This document shows positions 46,015 through 58,124 of a DNA stretch of 64,000 bases, one piece after another. Made by a program: the position numbers and the translations under genes. This DNA is from Irpex lacteus (taxonomy: Eukaryota > Basidiomycota > Agaricomycetes > Polyporales > Irpicaceae): positions 62,001-126,000 of the forward strand of contig MQVO02000006.1 in the NCBI GenBank assembly GCA_001986395.2. Direction: 5' to 3'. Below the pieces are notes generated by a model. That model ran no database searches. It was given only the letters and a program-made list of their open reading frames with translations, and was not told the DNA's origin. How positions within the stretch are numbered: the first letter of the stretch is position 1; every line of letters starts with the position of its first letter.

Positions 46015-48040
46015 ATGAGTGGACTTGCGGACGAGCTACTCGCAGATCTTGACGGCCTTTCAGAGGGAGAGGAAGATTACAAGGAAGAGCCGGAGCAAAA
46101 TCAAGCGGGACCCAGTACGAGCAATGGCACAAGCAATGGCACAAAGCGAAAGGCCCCAGGAGACGAGGAAGACGATATGTCTGAAGGGGAAGACGAAGCT
46201 GGGGCAGGAGAGGATGGCAAAGGTGAAGTTGGGCTGGTGTTGGAAGGAGGAGTGAAACCGGCAGAAGAACTAGATGCAGAAGAGGTCCAGCGGATGGAGT
46301 TAGGCAATGTCGAAGATGTTCGGAAGGTCGCAAAACTCTACGGTAGCAAACGTATGAATGATACTCTCAAGGTATGTCTCTGGTCCGGCGTGCCATGCGA
46401 ATATGCTCAATATTACCATGCAGGAAATAGACAAGTACCAAGCCAACCCTAGCACGCCAGAGCAAATGTCGCTCCCAACCCATGCCAACCCGGAGTACCA
46501 GCTTATCGTGCAAGCAAACAATCTCTCGGTTGATGTGGACAATGAAATCCTTGTTGTGCACAAGTTCATCCGAGACCACTATGCCGCGAAGTTTCCGGAG
46601 CTAGAACAACTCGTCCAAGATCCACAGATGTACATACGCGCTGTGCGAGCATTAGCAAACTCAGAGGTGCGTAACGGTTCAAGGGCATAGGATTCATTTT
46701 AACTAACAGTCTTATTTGCGTAGGATCCTACCAAAATCAATCTGAACGCGTTCCTCCCATCCGCTATCGTAATGAGTGTCATGATCACCGCAACCACGAC
46801 CACGGGCCAGCCTCTGCCAGACAGCGAATGGCAGGCTGTAGAACGTGCATGTGACTTGGCAGAAAACCTGGAAGAGGCTCGTAAAAAGGTCAGCAGTGTC
46901 CTCATGCTAGTTCTACTCCTCTTTATTGATCGGTACTGGTTAGATTTTCATGTACGTTAGCTCACGAATGAACATTCTCGCACCAAATCTATCAGCCATT
47001 GTTGGTACTACTACAGCGGCAAAGCTATTGGGTGTCGCAGGAGGTTTAAGCGGCATAGCTAAAATGCCAGCATGCAATGTTCATGTATGTTTTCGTGTCC
47101 AGGTTTGACAGTTGTATATTGGCTGATCCCTTCTTGTATAGCTGCTAGGAGCGCAAAAGAAGATTGCTGCAGGGTTTTCATCTGTAACCCAACGACGTCA
47201 CACGGGATTCGTCTTCCAGTCAGAGCTGGTGCAGAGCACACCACCAGAATATCGTATGAAGGTTCAGAGGACCGTTGGCGCAAAGTGCGCTCTGGCAGCC
47301 AGAATGGACCTTGAAAGACATAGAAGAGACGGTAAGTTTTCTGCCGCTGCCTTGATTAGTGTTAATCGTGTCTAACGATCACGATAGGCTCCTATGGCGA
47401 GGATTTGCGCGAGAAAATCGAGAAGCATATCGACAGGCTCGCCGCTCCCCCGCCAAGCAAGATAACGAAGGCTTTACCTATACCAAATGACGGTCCGAAG
47501 AAGCGCAGAGGAGGCAAACGGTAAACTCCAGTTCCATACCCAGCAGACCTGCGTATCAATGACTATGATGATTGCAGTGCTCGCAAAGCTAAAGAAGCTT
47601 ACGCACAGACCGAACTCCGTAAGCTGCAAAACCGTATGGTATTCGGCGAGGCAGAGGAGGAAGTCGGTGCCTTCGATCAGACCAAGGGATTGGGTATGAT
47701 GGGCTCAGGCAAGATCCGAGCAGGAATGGGGGAGGCCAAGAGTCGTGGTACGTCCTCTTGCCTATCTCTTACGCAAGTCCCGCAGCCTCAACGCTTTTGC
47801 ATGCTTATAGCGAAATTGTCGAAGGCCAACAAGCTACGCACGGCCGCGCTCACACAAGCTGCCCGATCGAGTTTGGGTGGTTCTTCACAGGCCGCTGGTA
47901 CGGCGACATCGTTAACAGTAACACCCGTTCAAGGGTTCGAACTTACCAACAGAGCGGCTTTGGCACAGAAGGCCAAGGAAGCGAACGAGAAATGGTTTGC
48001 TGGTGGCACCTTCTCATTTGTTGGACAGAAGGGAGCATGA
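46015..48040 (+). CDS. PRP31: U4/U6 snRNP splicing factor PRP31
   Basis: Nuclear spliceosome protein that binds the U4 5' stem-loop with the 15.5K protein and bridges U4/U6 to U5. The acidic N-terminus ([19 protein letters not shown]) is followed by the NOSIC region with [17 protein letters not shown] and [20 protein letters not shown]. The coiled-coil and Nop domain has [47 protein letters not shown] and [19 protein letters not shown]. The Prp31-specific C-terminus follows: [32 protein letters not shown] and [11 protein letters not shown]. Eight exons, about 530 residues, complete. Confidence 0.94.
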
Positions 48041-48682
48041 TGGAAGTTAGTGTTTTGGTACGGTCTGCTCGTGTATGTATCTTCGCTCACCATTATTATC
48101 CTGCCAACAAATCTCGAAACATGTTCACTGCGTCATATGTGCTCTCATCAGCGAAATTCATGCACTCTCGCTTTGATTAGATTGTGACATCTGTAAGATG
48201 GGACTTTGACTCGTCGTCGAGGTTCATTAGAAGCATGGGCAAGGTCTGTCCGATCATGATTGAATATCGAGAGCTGGAAAACGCTGACAGATCTGGGTTT
48301 TAAGTGGCCGGGTGTTGCGTGCGCCGCCTCGACAAGCTGTGGAATTTCCACAAGAGTCAATTAGACTTATGTTGACCGGTGGTGGCCGTATCCTTTTCGG
48401 TCAATGGCATCTCCCCATAAGGGTCGCATCTCAACACACCGGTCAACTGCCTTCTCTGCCCATCTATCTAAGAATTTGCGACTGTGAACAAACCTTAGAT
48501 GTCATGGCCACACGGAACAAATAACAACGCAGGTAGAAATAGGGCGAAGACAACGTCTGTCGTCGCGAGGTTACTCCCCGCTTGGTTGATTCCATGGCCG
48601 TTCATGATTCAGTCCTCGCTGTGTTGCAGCATGGAAACACCGTTTATGTAAGTCTGTCTTCGCTTCATGCGATAGCTTCAAA
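48041..48682. other. Intergenic, nothing recognised
   Basis: Between PRP31 and the DUF6533 gene. A short ATG-started frame at 48594 (MAVHDSVLAVLQHGNT) could be a leader exon, but its phase does not match the next exon. Confidence 0.45.
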
Positions 48683-50100
48683 ATGATTCTAACTTCGAAC
48701 TGCTCTACTAGCCTATTCATAGTAAGAGAATCTCTTATCCCGAAAGTGCCCCTTCTCACTGAGTGTACCATAGTGGCCAGTATAACACTGATCGTGAGCA
48801 ATACCCTTAGACTCGGGATCTGTCACAGTCGTACTAACTTGATCCTACAGATATTTGACTGGCTGCTCCTCTTCTCTGACGAGGTCCAATACGTCTGGCA
48901 CAAGCAATGGCATTTTGTCGACTACCTGTACTTGACCAGCCGGTACCTACCGTTTCTCGACACGGTACTAATCTTCATCAGTGCGTACACCACCACAAGC
49001 GAGATAATGTATTGTTCATTGAGGTCATCTTGGACAGAATGTTTCTCCCCTAAAGTCCAACCAGATGTAAGTTACTTTCGTTGAAATGGAACATCAAAAC
49101 GGTACTGACGAGTCCGCCATTTAGGGCTGCCACGCTCTTGAAGCCATAGGCGGACGTGAGCATCCCCTCCCAATCTGCCAATAAAGTATGATTTAAACTC
49201 ATGTTTTGCACCAGTGTCACTCGCTTTTGGCCTTCTGGTCAGTGAACGTAAGTTTGTAAAGAACTCCAACGGGAGGGTACTTGGTTGCGAACTTACACCG
49301 TCTAGTCATCCTGGTATGGCGGACATACGCAATATGGGACAAGTCCACGAAGATTCTACGCGCGCTGCTGGCGCTTTGGATGGTAGGTGCAGGCCATTCG
49401 TATGGAGATGCAGACCGCTGAGCGGTCGTCCTTGCCCACATTCAGGCACTTCTCATCTCCACTGTGTACTGCGTGATAGCCGACATCAAGTCGACCCACT
49501 GTAAGCTATCCAACAGTCTTTCAAATCTGCCATGCGGGCTAATCAAGCTCATTTCGACAGATACGCCCCCGCCGCTGTCCAATCTCCCGTCCTGTAACCT
49601 CCTCAGCGGTGACAGGGTCCTTCACGTTCAATTCATCTGTCTGTTGTCCTTCGAACTCGGTGAGCTCGGATAACGTTCACAGGATGGTAAATTGTCCACT
49701 TACCGTACTTGACTGGATGTCTAGTAATAATCATCCTAACAGCCGTCAGAGCCGTAGAACAATGTACGTTCTGTGCTGTTGATTAGAAACGGCCTCTCAA
49801 CTGATAATTTTATAGCGCATAGCTTCTCCAATGGCCAGGTTACACGCGCGGTGTATCGAGACAGTCAGTACTTTCCCCACAATCAGGGCTCATGGACTTG
49901 ATACGACATCTTACTTGACACAGGCATACTGTTTTTCATATGTCTCTTTGGTAAGCTCTTGGAACTCTTCTAAAAATAGAACAGAGAGCTAACCTGCACA
50001 TTTCTGGTCGCCGTACGAATGATGGATGTCGATGCACAGTGTTTTCCGCTGCGACAGTTTGGATTCCAAGACACGGCGTCGTAAGTCCCATATTTCCTGC
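48683..50100 (+). CDS. DUF6533-family seven-helix membrane protein (3' end unresolved)
   Basis: Agaricomycete-expanded membrane family of unknown function. Exons rebuilt by splice signals read LLTECTIVASITLI, then the DUF6533 hallmark IFDWLLLFSDEVQYVWHKQW and YLTSRYLPFLDTVLIFI. Further on are CFSPKVQPDGCHALEAIGG, SLAFGLLVSELILVWRTYAIW, ILRALLALWM, ALLISTVYCVIADI, LPSCNLLSGDRVLHVQFICL, VIIILTAVRAVEQ, GQVTRAVYRDSILFFICLF. These alternate hydrophobic helices and short loops in the family order. The final exon(s) after about 49950 are uncertain; a piece near 50028 (MHSVFRCDS) resembles the usual last-helix region but an in-frame stop precedes it. The start at 48683 keeps frame with the first domain exon. 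The end coordinate is approximate. Confidence 0.6.
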
Positions 50101-50563
50101 CGGGCCTGCCAGGTTAACTCACCCAGCGGTAACCGCTTGCACTAAAAGTTGAAGTATGATGACTCGTTGGCACAGTAAGCACTCAGGACTGGTTGAAGCC
50201 CATGCGGATATACACTAACGTCATACCGACAGGCTCACCAGAAACGTGCACAGTATTCTTTGCTGTCGTACGGTACTACACCTACGCCAAGAGGCGAGGA
50301 ACGAGGTGGAGATTCTTTGAGTTGTTGCGTGCCTCACCGGTGATAGCATTTAAGAAATGCAGCGGCAAAGCGTCCGAACCCCCACAGTGCAAAACAATTC
50401 TATGTTGTAAATCCTGTCGATGCGATGCGTAGATGATGGAACCAAAAGGCTAATGTTACAGTGGTGATGGTACGAAACTATGAGTGTACTAGCAAGCGTG
50501 CATAAGATACTAAACGACGCGAAGAGCAAGAGAGTGGGACGTTGTTGAAAGCGTCGTCAAGCA

Positions 50564-51317
50564 TTACGCTGACGGCGGGTGCGCAGTCGCTACTGTCTCG
50601 CCGGTCGCGGAGCTCTGAGTGACGTCGATGAAGCCGGACTTTTTCGGGTTGGAAAGTTCACTACGCTTTGAGCGGTAGTCCCGGATGGCTGACCGGATAG
50701 CGTCTTCGGCCAACACTGAATAAAGGGGTTAGCGTCGCACGGGGTTGGTCAGGTGTGAAAACTCACTTGAGCAATGCAGCTTGACAGGTGGCAGGCAGAG
50801 TTCCTTTGCAATCTCTGTGTTCTTAATCTTCTCTGCATCCTCCAACGATAAGCCCTTCACACGCTCAGTCATGTATGAGCTGGAAGCAATGGCACTTCCG
50901 CATCCGAACGTCTTGAACTTTACGTCTGAGATAATGCCGTTCTCATCGACGCGAATTTGGAGCTTCATAACGTCTCCGCAGCTAGGCACGAGAAAGGAAG
51001 GACGTTAGTGTTGCGCTGGCGGGTGGGCCCGAGTCGTGAGGGTTACTCACGCAGGTGCGCCGACAAGGCCAGTGCCAACGTCGGGGGCATTCTTGGGCAG
51101 AGAGCCAACCTGTTCAAAGAGCAAGAGTCAGTTATCAGATAACTTGTATGTAGAGAATGGGGCCCAAGGCCTAGGTCTGGCGCGTACATTTCTAGGCTTT
51201 TCGTAGTGTGAGATCACTTTCTCGTGATAGCCACGGGCGAGAGCTGGTCTGACGGCGCTGATTGTCGCGCGAGGAGCAGCGGTGAGAGCAGTACGAGTGA
51301 TTGCTGAGCGGAACATG
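50564..51317 (-). CDS. ISU1: Mitochondrial iron-sulfur cluster assembly scaffold ISU1
   Basis: Scaffold on which Nfs1/Isd11 and frataxin build [2Fe-2S] clusters in the matrix. The N-terminus [20 protein letters not shown] is an Arg/Ala-rich targeting peptide. The mature part has [20 protein letters not shown], then the three cluster-ligand cysteines in [27 protein letters not shown] and VKLHCSMLAEDAI. The chaperone-binding LPPVK motif is present directly before the third cysteine. The C-terminus is slightly longer and Ser/Lys-rich ([16 protein letters not shown]) compared with yeast Isu1. Five or so exons. It starts 387 bases from divergent GPC1. Confidence 0.95.
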
Positions 51318-51704
51318 GTGGACGACGAGGAAGATGGTGGTGAGGGTGAAAGTGCGGAAAGCCGATGAGTGAAAAGAGCGCGTGGGAGCTCCTGCGTAAT
51401 CTGGCCGGCTCGGAGTTCCAATGGATCACGTGAACATTAGTTATCTGATAAAGTCAGGACGGCTGCTTACATAAGCACATTGCACGTGCCTGGATACTGC
51501 GTCATTCGAGATTGATGGCGTTTCCTGTTTTGGACCTGGTTGCTGCTGGTAGGCCCTGTCACGGCCAGTCACCGCAGAACACGCTCTTTGAGCCATCGCA
51601 GCACTCAGCCACCCATCTCTTTCTTCTACCGCCATCAAGGCCACTTCAACTCTGGCCAACACTAATATCTTTTGTCTCTTTTGGATTTAAAGCAGACAGC
51701 AAAC

Positions 51705-53489
51705 ATGGCCGAGTCTGTGCCAAACTCAAGGCCACCTTCGCCCTCTAAACAAGACTCGGGAAACGGTGGCTTTGGCTACTTCTCTGTCCCATTCGAGCGA
51801 TTCGTCAAAGACGAGTTGTCTGATTTTGCTAGCGGGTTTACTCTACTAGGTGCGTTGCTTTATCCCTTTTGTGTTCCCTTTATTGACACTAGGCTGCTAG
51901 ACACTATGGAAACATACTGGGACTCGAGACTCGACCTTCTTCAGCGGAGTCTGGCCAAGCATAGCGACAAATTGAAGATGAAGGCAGATCAAGCTTTCCA
52001 GGACATGATCAAGCGGAGACAGTTGAGGTCTCCCTCTGGAGAGAACATTTCAGAGAACCTGGACCGCGAGTTGCAGAAGTTTAGACTCAAGGTGCGCACA
52101 ACTGATCGTCGTATGCCGACGCGCCCTCATCCTCAAAAATAGGTTTCACAACGTCTCACAAACTTGTCTGCCACATGGCACTCAGCCAAAACTGTGCGGA
52201 CGCGTGAAAAGATCACTTTCTTTTTTGGCGTCATGTCACTTCTCTCGTCAGCTCTCATGTTTGGCATCTGGCCACAGTACGTTATTCGCAGACCTCAGCG
52301 CGCACATAGTTAATGACCCCCATTCAGATACATACATATAGCCTACACACTGCAAACGGTATACCTCCTCCCCGTCCGCTTCTACTCTTACAAGAAACGC
52401 GCGTGGCATTATTTCCTCTTTGATCTATGCTACTACTGCACTATCCTTAATTTGGTCTTTCTTTGGATCACCCCCGCAAACCCGGCTATGTGGGTTGCCT
52501 GCTACTGCCTATCTCATGGCTCCTTGGCCAGCGCGGTCATCACCTGGCGAAACAGCCTTGTATTCCATGACTTCGACAAAGTCACCTCCCTATTCATACA
52601 CGTCTATCCCCCACTGGTGTTCACTGTCATTCGGTGAGTCTGCGCACATGCCCTCCTAGACATTTCTGGGCGCGCACACTCCCATGTGCCCGATATGAAC
52701 GAGGTTCTGACGTTGCATACTCGTCATAGGCACTACTACCCCAATGCTGAGGCGCGCTTCCCCGCATTGAAAGAGGTCCCCCACCTCAATCCCTGGCGCG
52801 CGCTCCTTCTAAGCGGTATAATATGTATGTGGACCGTTTACATGCAAAGCCTTTATACTGAGCATCTCTCGTCGGTAGATCTCATCTGGCAGCTACTGTA
52901 CTGGAAGTTCGTCCTCATCAACCGTCGCAAGAAGATCGAATCTGGCCAGCGCACAACATCATTCTCCTTCCTCCTCAATGACAAACGCGGCGTAATTGGA
53001 CGCACGCTGTCTTCCGTTCCTCCTGCATACCGCGAAGCATCGTTTATGGCCGGTCAGCTCGCGTACTCAATTATCACGGAGCTGCCTGCAGTGTTCTTGC
53101 TTTACGACAGCCCATTCTGGAGTGCCATTTTCCTTCTGTTTATCTTCTCCGTTAGTGTGTGGAATGGTGGAGGCTTCTACATCGAAGTCTTTGGTCGCAA
53201 GTAAGTACTCGTCACCATATCGACTCGCCCGTGACTCATTGCGCACCGCAGGTTTGAGCGCGAACTCGAAGCACTCCGTAAGGAGCTGGCTGAGGCAAGT
53301 GCTCGCACGAGCCCTACGTTGTCCGCACAGTTGGACGCCGAAGATGACTTGTCTACCGTGGCTGGCTCACCTGCTCTGTCGATGAAGTCTCTCGGCAAGT
53401 CCCCTCAAGTGAGCAATGTCGAACTACCACTGGACACCATTCCCAGTGCACACGGTGATGGTGGCGACGAAAGCAGGAAAGAACGATAG
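51705..53489 (+). CDS. GPC1: Glycerophosphocholine acyltransferase GPC1 (DUF2838)
   Basis: Acyl-CoA-dependent membrane enzyme that turns glycerophosphocholine into lysophosphatidylcholine, the first step of PC re-synthesis. The cytosolic N-terminal part has a helical stretch LDLLQRSLAKHSDKLKMKAD. The DUF2838 block follows: ITFFFGVMSLLSSALMFGIWP, LPVRFYSYKKRAWHYFLFDL, CYYCTILNLVFLW, SHGSLASAVITWRNSLVFH, DKVTSLFIHVYPPLVFTVIRH, LIWQLLYWKFVLINRRKK. Then come the helical pair ASFMAGQLAYSIITELPAV and FLLFIFSVSVWNGGGFYIEVF, and a charged C-terminal tail. About eight membrane segments and about 475 residues, normal for the family. The conserved sequences are unbroken. ALE1, the next enzyme in the pathway, lies 4.6 kb downstream on the same strand. 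Confidence 0.9.
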
Positions 53490-54263
53490 ATCTCCTGCCG
53501 ACTGCCATCTCATTATTAGGCATGCCTTCATACTCCACGACTTCCACCCTTCACACCTTTATCCGTTATATGTGTTTCCACGTCCCTTTGTCATACTTCC
53601 TGTTTCGTCCATATGATACCTATCCTTCTATCTTATTCATGCCTTCTACATTTCGATTTCCTTCATGCAACATCACTACGCTTATTCAACTTTCCACATA
53701 GATGATTTCTTCTCAGTTATATCTCCCCCCCTCATCGGTTCGATGGTGATAATACTTGCAAGGGGGCTTTTTCAAACCCACTTTTGATGTAATGTGTACT
53801 TGTGACGACCCCTTACGACTTTACCGCTATTCATATGTGCATGTGTCCGTAGCGTCTTCCGTCATGTTTCGGCCCTATCTTCGTGCATACGCAACTATCT
53901 CAAAGTACTATAACGATGTAAATCTAAGGCAATGAGTTACAAAAGTGACTGTAGACGATCGAGTTCAGGCGACATTACTTAGTGGCGACGATGTTGAGAG
54001 TTTTGAAACGTCTATGAGCACGCAGATTGGATTAATTTGCAGAGTAAGTACAGCACTACATAAGGTTATGTACAAATGAAGCAACTATCTGAACACAAAG
54101 TCAATATTTAGTGTTTAGCCCAGATGGCTGTGTCTGAGTTGACCGTGAATTGCTTGCGTGACTGGGGTACTTATACGGGAGAAGGCATTTTCACCATCTG
54201 TGCAGGTGATGCCTGAGGTGTATCACAAGCAGTTAGTGATGACTCGGATATGCGCAGATGAAT
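53490..54263. other. Intergenic 3' region
   Basis: Between convergent GPC1 and DUF6535 genes. AT-rich, pyrimidine-rich 3'-UTR-like sequence; no gene, RNA or repeat supported. Confidence 0.5.
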
Positions 54264-57147
54264 TCATACCGGAAGTTGACTCGCCTCTGTCTCAGAACTT
54301 GCCATGTCCGGAGGCAAGGCAGTGAATGCCCCCGACGCCAACCCCTCAGTCGCGCTTGTGTTTCCTGTGCCAATGGCGGTATTTCTATGAGAGCAGTCAT
54401 CCTCTGGGATGGATGGTATAGGAAATTCAAGCTGTATGTCCGGCGGCGGATCCGTGATGGACTCGGATGTCGTTTCCGACGATACAGCCACAGAAACCCC
54501 CACCGAGTTCTCTCGCAAGGGGCCCTACACAAAGAGGCTCATTTAATGCACACTGGCAAACGCGATTGAAATAGAGATACCACTTACATCAGTTGTGGAC
54601 AGTCTAGGTAACGTCTCGCGGTATGTAGTATCATCGTCATTATTGACGCGATCCTGAGAGCTGCCACGGAAATCCGAGCTTCCAGGGTTAGGAAAATGCT
54701 CGTTTACCTCCAAGCGCATTGGACGCAAACCCAACTCCGACAGTGGAAATGCATTGAGCAATGCAACCCGTAGTGAGTTCACGGAGATATCGCTACCATA
54801 AAGTCCGCGACCGTGAGCCAGTATTTCGGGCAACGCGTCGGTTTGACGAAGGTAGACTAGACAGTGGCTGAGTTTAACGATAGCAGGCGATATGCTGCGC
54901 AGTGAAATTTGGCGACGAGCGACGGCGCTTTGAAGCTGCCGTTTCGAGAGGCGTTGTATCCACGAGGTAGGCCGATTTGCACCGCGACGTGTGTATCGCT
55001 GGTTATGCTCCAGAACATCGCTGAGGCCGAGGAGCATCTTGCGGCACCGATCCGCTAAAGGAGAACTTTGAAGAAGTTCAGCCGTCCGGCAGACCGCAGT
55101 GAGTGCAGTGGCTGCTGAGAGAAGAATGAGTTCAAGGCAGTCAAGGCGAAATTGGTAGTTGATGAGATGGAACGGATGTAGAAGGTTCTGCATTTCGAGG
55201 GCAAACACGAATGTTTGAGAAACCTCTGCAAAGGCATTCGTTATCGACACAAAATGAGTATCCTGTAGCGCGAGGACGCACCTTCGCGCGAGAAAGCATA
55301 CTGGAACCGTGTGCTGCACTCAAATAGGCACTGGGTTGGAAGGCGAACCCAACCTTGCGCTGTTTTGATCTGGCCCGAAGTCTGCCGGCTGCGAATTGAC
55401 ATGATGCCTCGTGTGTAGCGTTGCACGAAGTCGCTCTCTACGGTTGCACCGTTCAAGACGATGCTCTGCCTTAGCATTACAAGTAGCACCAGATTGGTGG
55501 ACCCGCCGGTTAAACCCTTCGAGTACTGGCCTGGCAATAGAAAGGCATCTCGTAAATGGACTTGGAAGCGGGTAACAAAGGCATGGTTAATCCTCTTGAT
55601 GTGAGTGTTATGCAAGGGGTGCGTTTCAACGGCGATGTGGTCCGCTAGCATGCTCGCCTGTGTACCCAAAGCTTGGGCTGCCCATGAAACGATGCACCTC
55701 GATCGTTGTTCTCGAGATAGATCTTGAAGACAAACGTCCAGCTTCGGGCGGTCATCCCTTTCAACAATGTGCGGAGACCAGATCAGGACATCCGCGTCGA
55801 CCGACACTGGGCGGCTCCGCATCAAGAGGCGGGCGTCCCTAGCTAACCAGCTGTGCTCGTTTCTCCCGAATGTGAGGAGAATTTTGGCGAGCTGGGGCAA
55901 TGGTTTGGACGCGAAATGCACAACAACCTTGACTACACGTCGCTGCATCAACTTTGCCCGAGACCCCACAGGCGCCTTCAATAGGATCCAGTCAGCGAAA
56001 AAGAAATAGATGTTGATGAAGAGTAGGGAGAGAGCGAAAACTATGGTCATAACACAAGTAAGTGTTATCCCAAGTATCAGTGAGCAAGTGCGAATCATCA
56101 AGTCTGCCAGTGCACTTCTGTAAGGGCAATGACTGAAGATGACGGGGAGGATTGCAAACGCGGAGTATATGGCCAAAGCAGAACCCACGAATACGATGAA
56201 CGCCGTATAGACAGGTTTATTGAGACTTTCGAGAAGATCGCATAGACCGGTCAGGAAGAGAATGAGGGCCACTTGCAATAAAACGGGGAGTATTGAAACG
56301 ATCTGAGGAACTCCCCACTTGATTAGGCCTTGATAACGTAGCTGTCTCAGTCGAACGCGGTCGCGCACGGTAAGGTATCCGGGCACTCGATACTCCCGAA
56401 GCCATTGCAGAACCACGATGGCAAGAAGAGAAGTTACGAGACCAAGTCCGAGACTGAGGAACCAGAGGGTGTTGATGAGAATCTGAACGTTCGTTGGTCC
56501 TGATGAAGGAGGGACCGTCAGCGAGGGACTGGGCTGTGCTGTTGAATTTATGAAGCCCGGAGAGACCGACAGCGAGGCTAGTTGACCGGATATCTGCGCA
56601 AGTAGTTGGACTTGTAGGAACGGATCTGGACCAGCTGGTTGAAGCCAAGGGTAAGATGCTACCACGAAGCCTGTTACAACACTGGAAAATAGACCTGCCT
56701 GAAGGATCGCACGAAACGAATGTCAACGAATTTCTTTCTGATAGCTAACATTAAACGCACGAAGACCAAGAGGTTGCTTAAATCATCTTTCCAGTTCAAT
56801 ATCATCTGCTCATCGTGCTTGGTCATAGCGTCGAGTATGAAAGTCCACTCTGGAGTGGTATCTGGCTGTAACTTTATGTGAATAACACCGCGTATTGATC
56901 ATGAACAAATACCGACACGTTGGCCACCCGTTCCACTCTGCGAGTTTGTATTGGGAAGGTCCTAAAGTACGCATTAAGATCCGGGGAACGATGCAGGCAT
57001 GTTTGCAGTAACGTTACCTTGGGCGACGGGTCTGTCGAAGGTATATGTTCTGCACTTGGGATGTGAGGCTGAGGTTCGGGCTGCATAAATTTTATTACCC
57101 AGTATGTGATTTCAGAGATATTTGATGCTCACCATCTCTTCCGCCAT
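54264..57147 (-). CDS. DUF6535-domain membrane protein
   Basis: Agaricomycete-specific family of unknown function. About 835 residues in seven exons. The N-terminus starts MAEEMPEPQPHIPSAEHIPS (two introns), then WTFILDAMTKHDEQMILNWK and DDLSNLLVFAGLFSSVVTGF, the hallmark of DUF6535, where a helix is followed by a first membrane segment. Next are ILINTLWFLSLGLGLVTSLL, VVLQWLREYRVPG, SILPVLLQVALILFLTGLCD and VYTAFIVFVGSALAIYSAFA, so four membrane helices in the first 250 residues. The rest is a long soluble helical region, followed by a Ser/Thr/Pro-rich acidic tail. An in-frame exon of about 460 codons makes this firmly coding. It lies between GPC1 and ALE1 on the opposite strand. Confidence 0.85.
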
Positions 57148-58124
57148 TTCAGCGAGGTTCGTCGGGAAAGTAGAAAGACAAGTGGTAGTAGGAACGTAAC
57201 CTCGTTAAACATGCGTTTACAAGCACATATGTCGACTCCCACGTGGCAACATAACGCATGTCATTGACAATGTATGTCAGTTCCGCCACTGCAGGTACAA
57301 GTCTGTGAGCATGTCTTATGCGTTACTGGGCCTATTTCGCAGACGAAGTGTTGTGGCAATAACTACCGAATGCCCGATACATGCCGGCATTGATCAAAGG
57401 ACTATGTTCTGGCGAATATGCAGTAGAACAGAAACCTAACAGAAACCAAAGGTCAGTACGTAGGGTAAATGTTGCATATTCAAGTTCTCGCACTAACCGC
57501 ACCTGGTAGGGCAGGCCAGCGCCCCGAGTCAATCAATGCTGCGATGACGCATGCTCAAAGAATCGGTACAAGTCTGCTCATAGCAATTATCTTGTAGAGA
57601 GTGAATGCGTTCCCAAGTTCAATGACCGTCAAACACCTGCTTAGGAGTATCGATGCCAGCGGTCGTTCTGTCAAGCTTTCAAGCAAGAACGGATAGAACT
57701 CCGAGTCCGGATCCGAGGCGAATAAGACGCCGAGCAATTAACAACCCACGTGGAGAGCACGTGGTCCACTTTCGGACGCAGTGATGATTGGTGAAGTGGC
57801 CGATGCAGAAGCCTTGGGGCAACTTCGCTGGGCACTGGTGGCTGCCAGGAAACCAACACCTCCTCGTCCTCCTTCTTATCCTCCCCAAATCTAACATTCT
57901 TCCAAAAGTACCCCGGGTCGTCTTCCACAAACCACATTGCATGCTCCCAAGACGCTGACTGTTATATACTCTACTAATCCCACCGTGCTAGGTTTGTCGC
58001 GTCACCCCACCATCTTCCTGTGCTCATACAGTCTCGCGCGCTGGCAGGGTCCTCGTAATCTCTCATTCTACTACAGTTCGCTCAGGGACACCAAAATAAT
58101 ACGTACAGGCCTCCATCTGCTACG
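57148..58124. other. Intergenic with broken reading frames on minus strand
   Basis: Upstream of both the DUF6535 and ALE1 genes (divergent). The minus strand holds adjacent open stretches with protein-like composition in different frames (57671-57937 and 57555-57737), listed as a finding. No intact gene can be assembled. Confidence 0.45.

Noticed and set aside
48594..48655. ATG-initiated leader (MAVHDSVLAV...) as first exon of the DUF6533 gene
   Set aside because: It ends in phase 0 before a GT donor, but the next coding exon needs two bases from the preceding exon. The ATG at 48683 keeps the frame without a splice.
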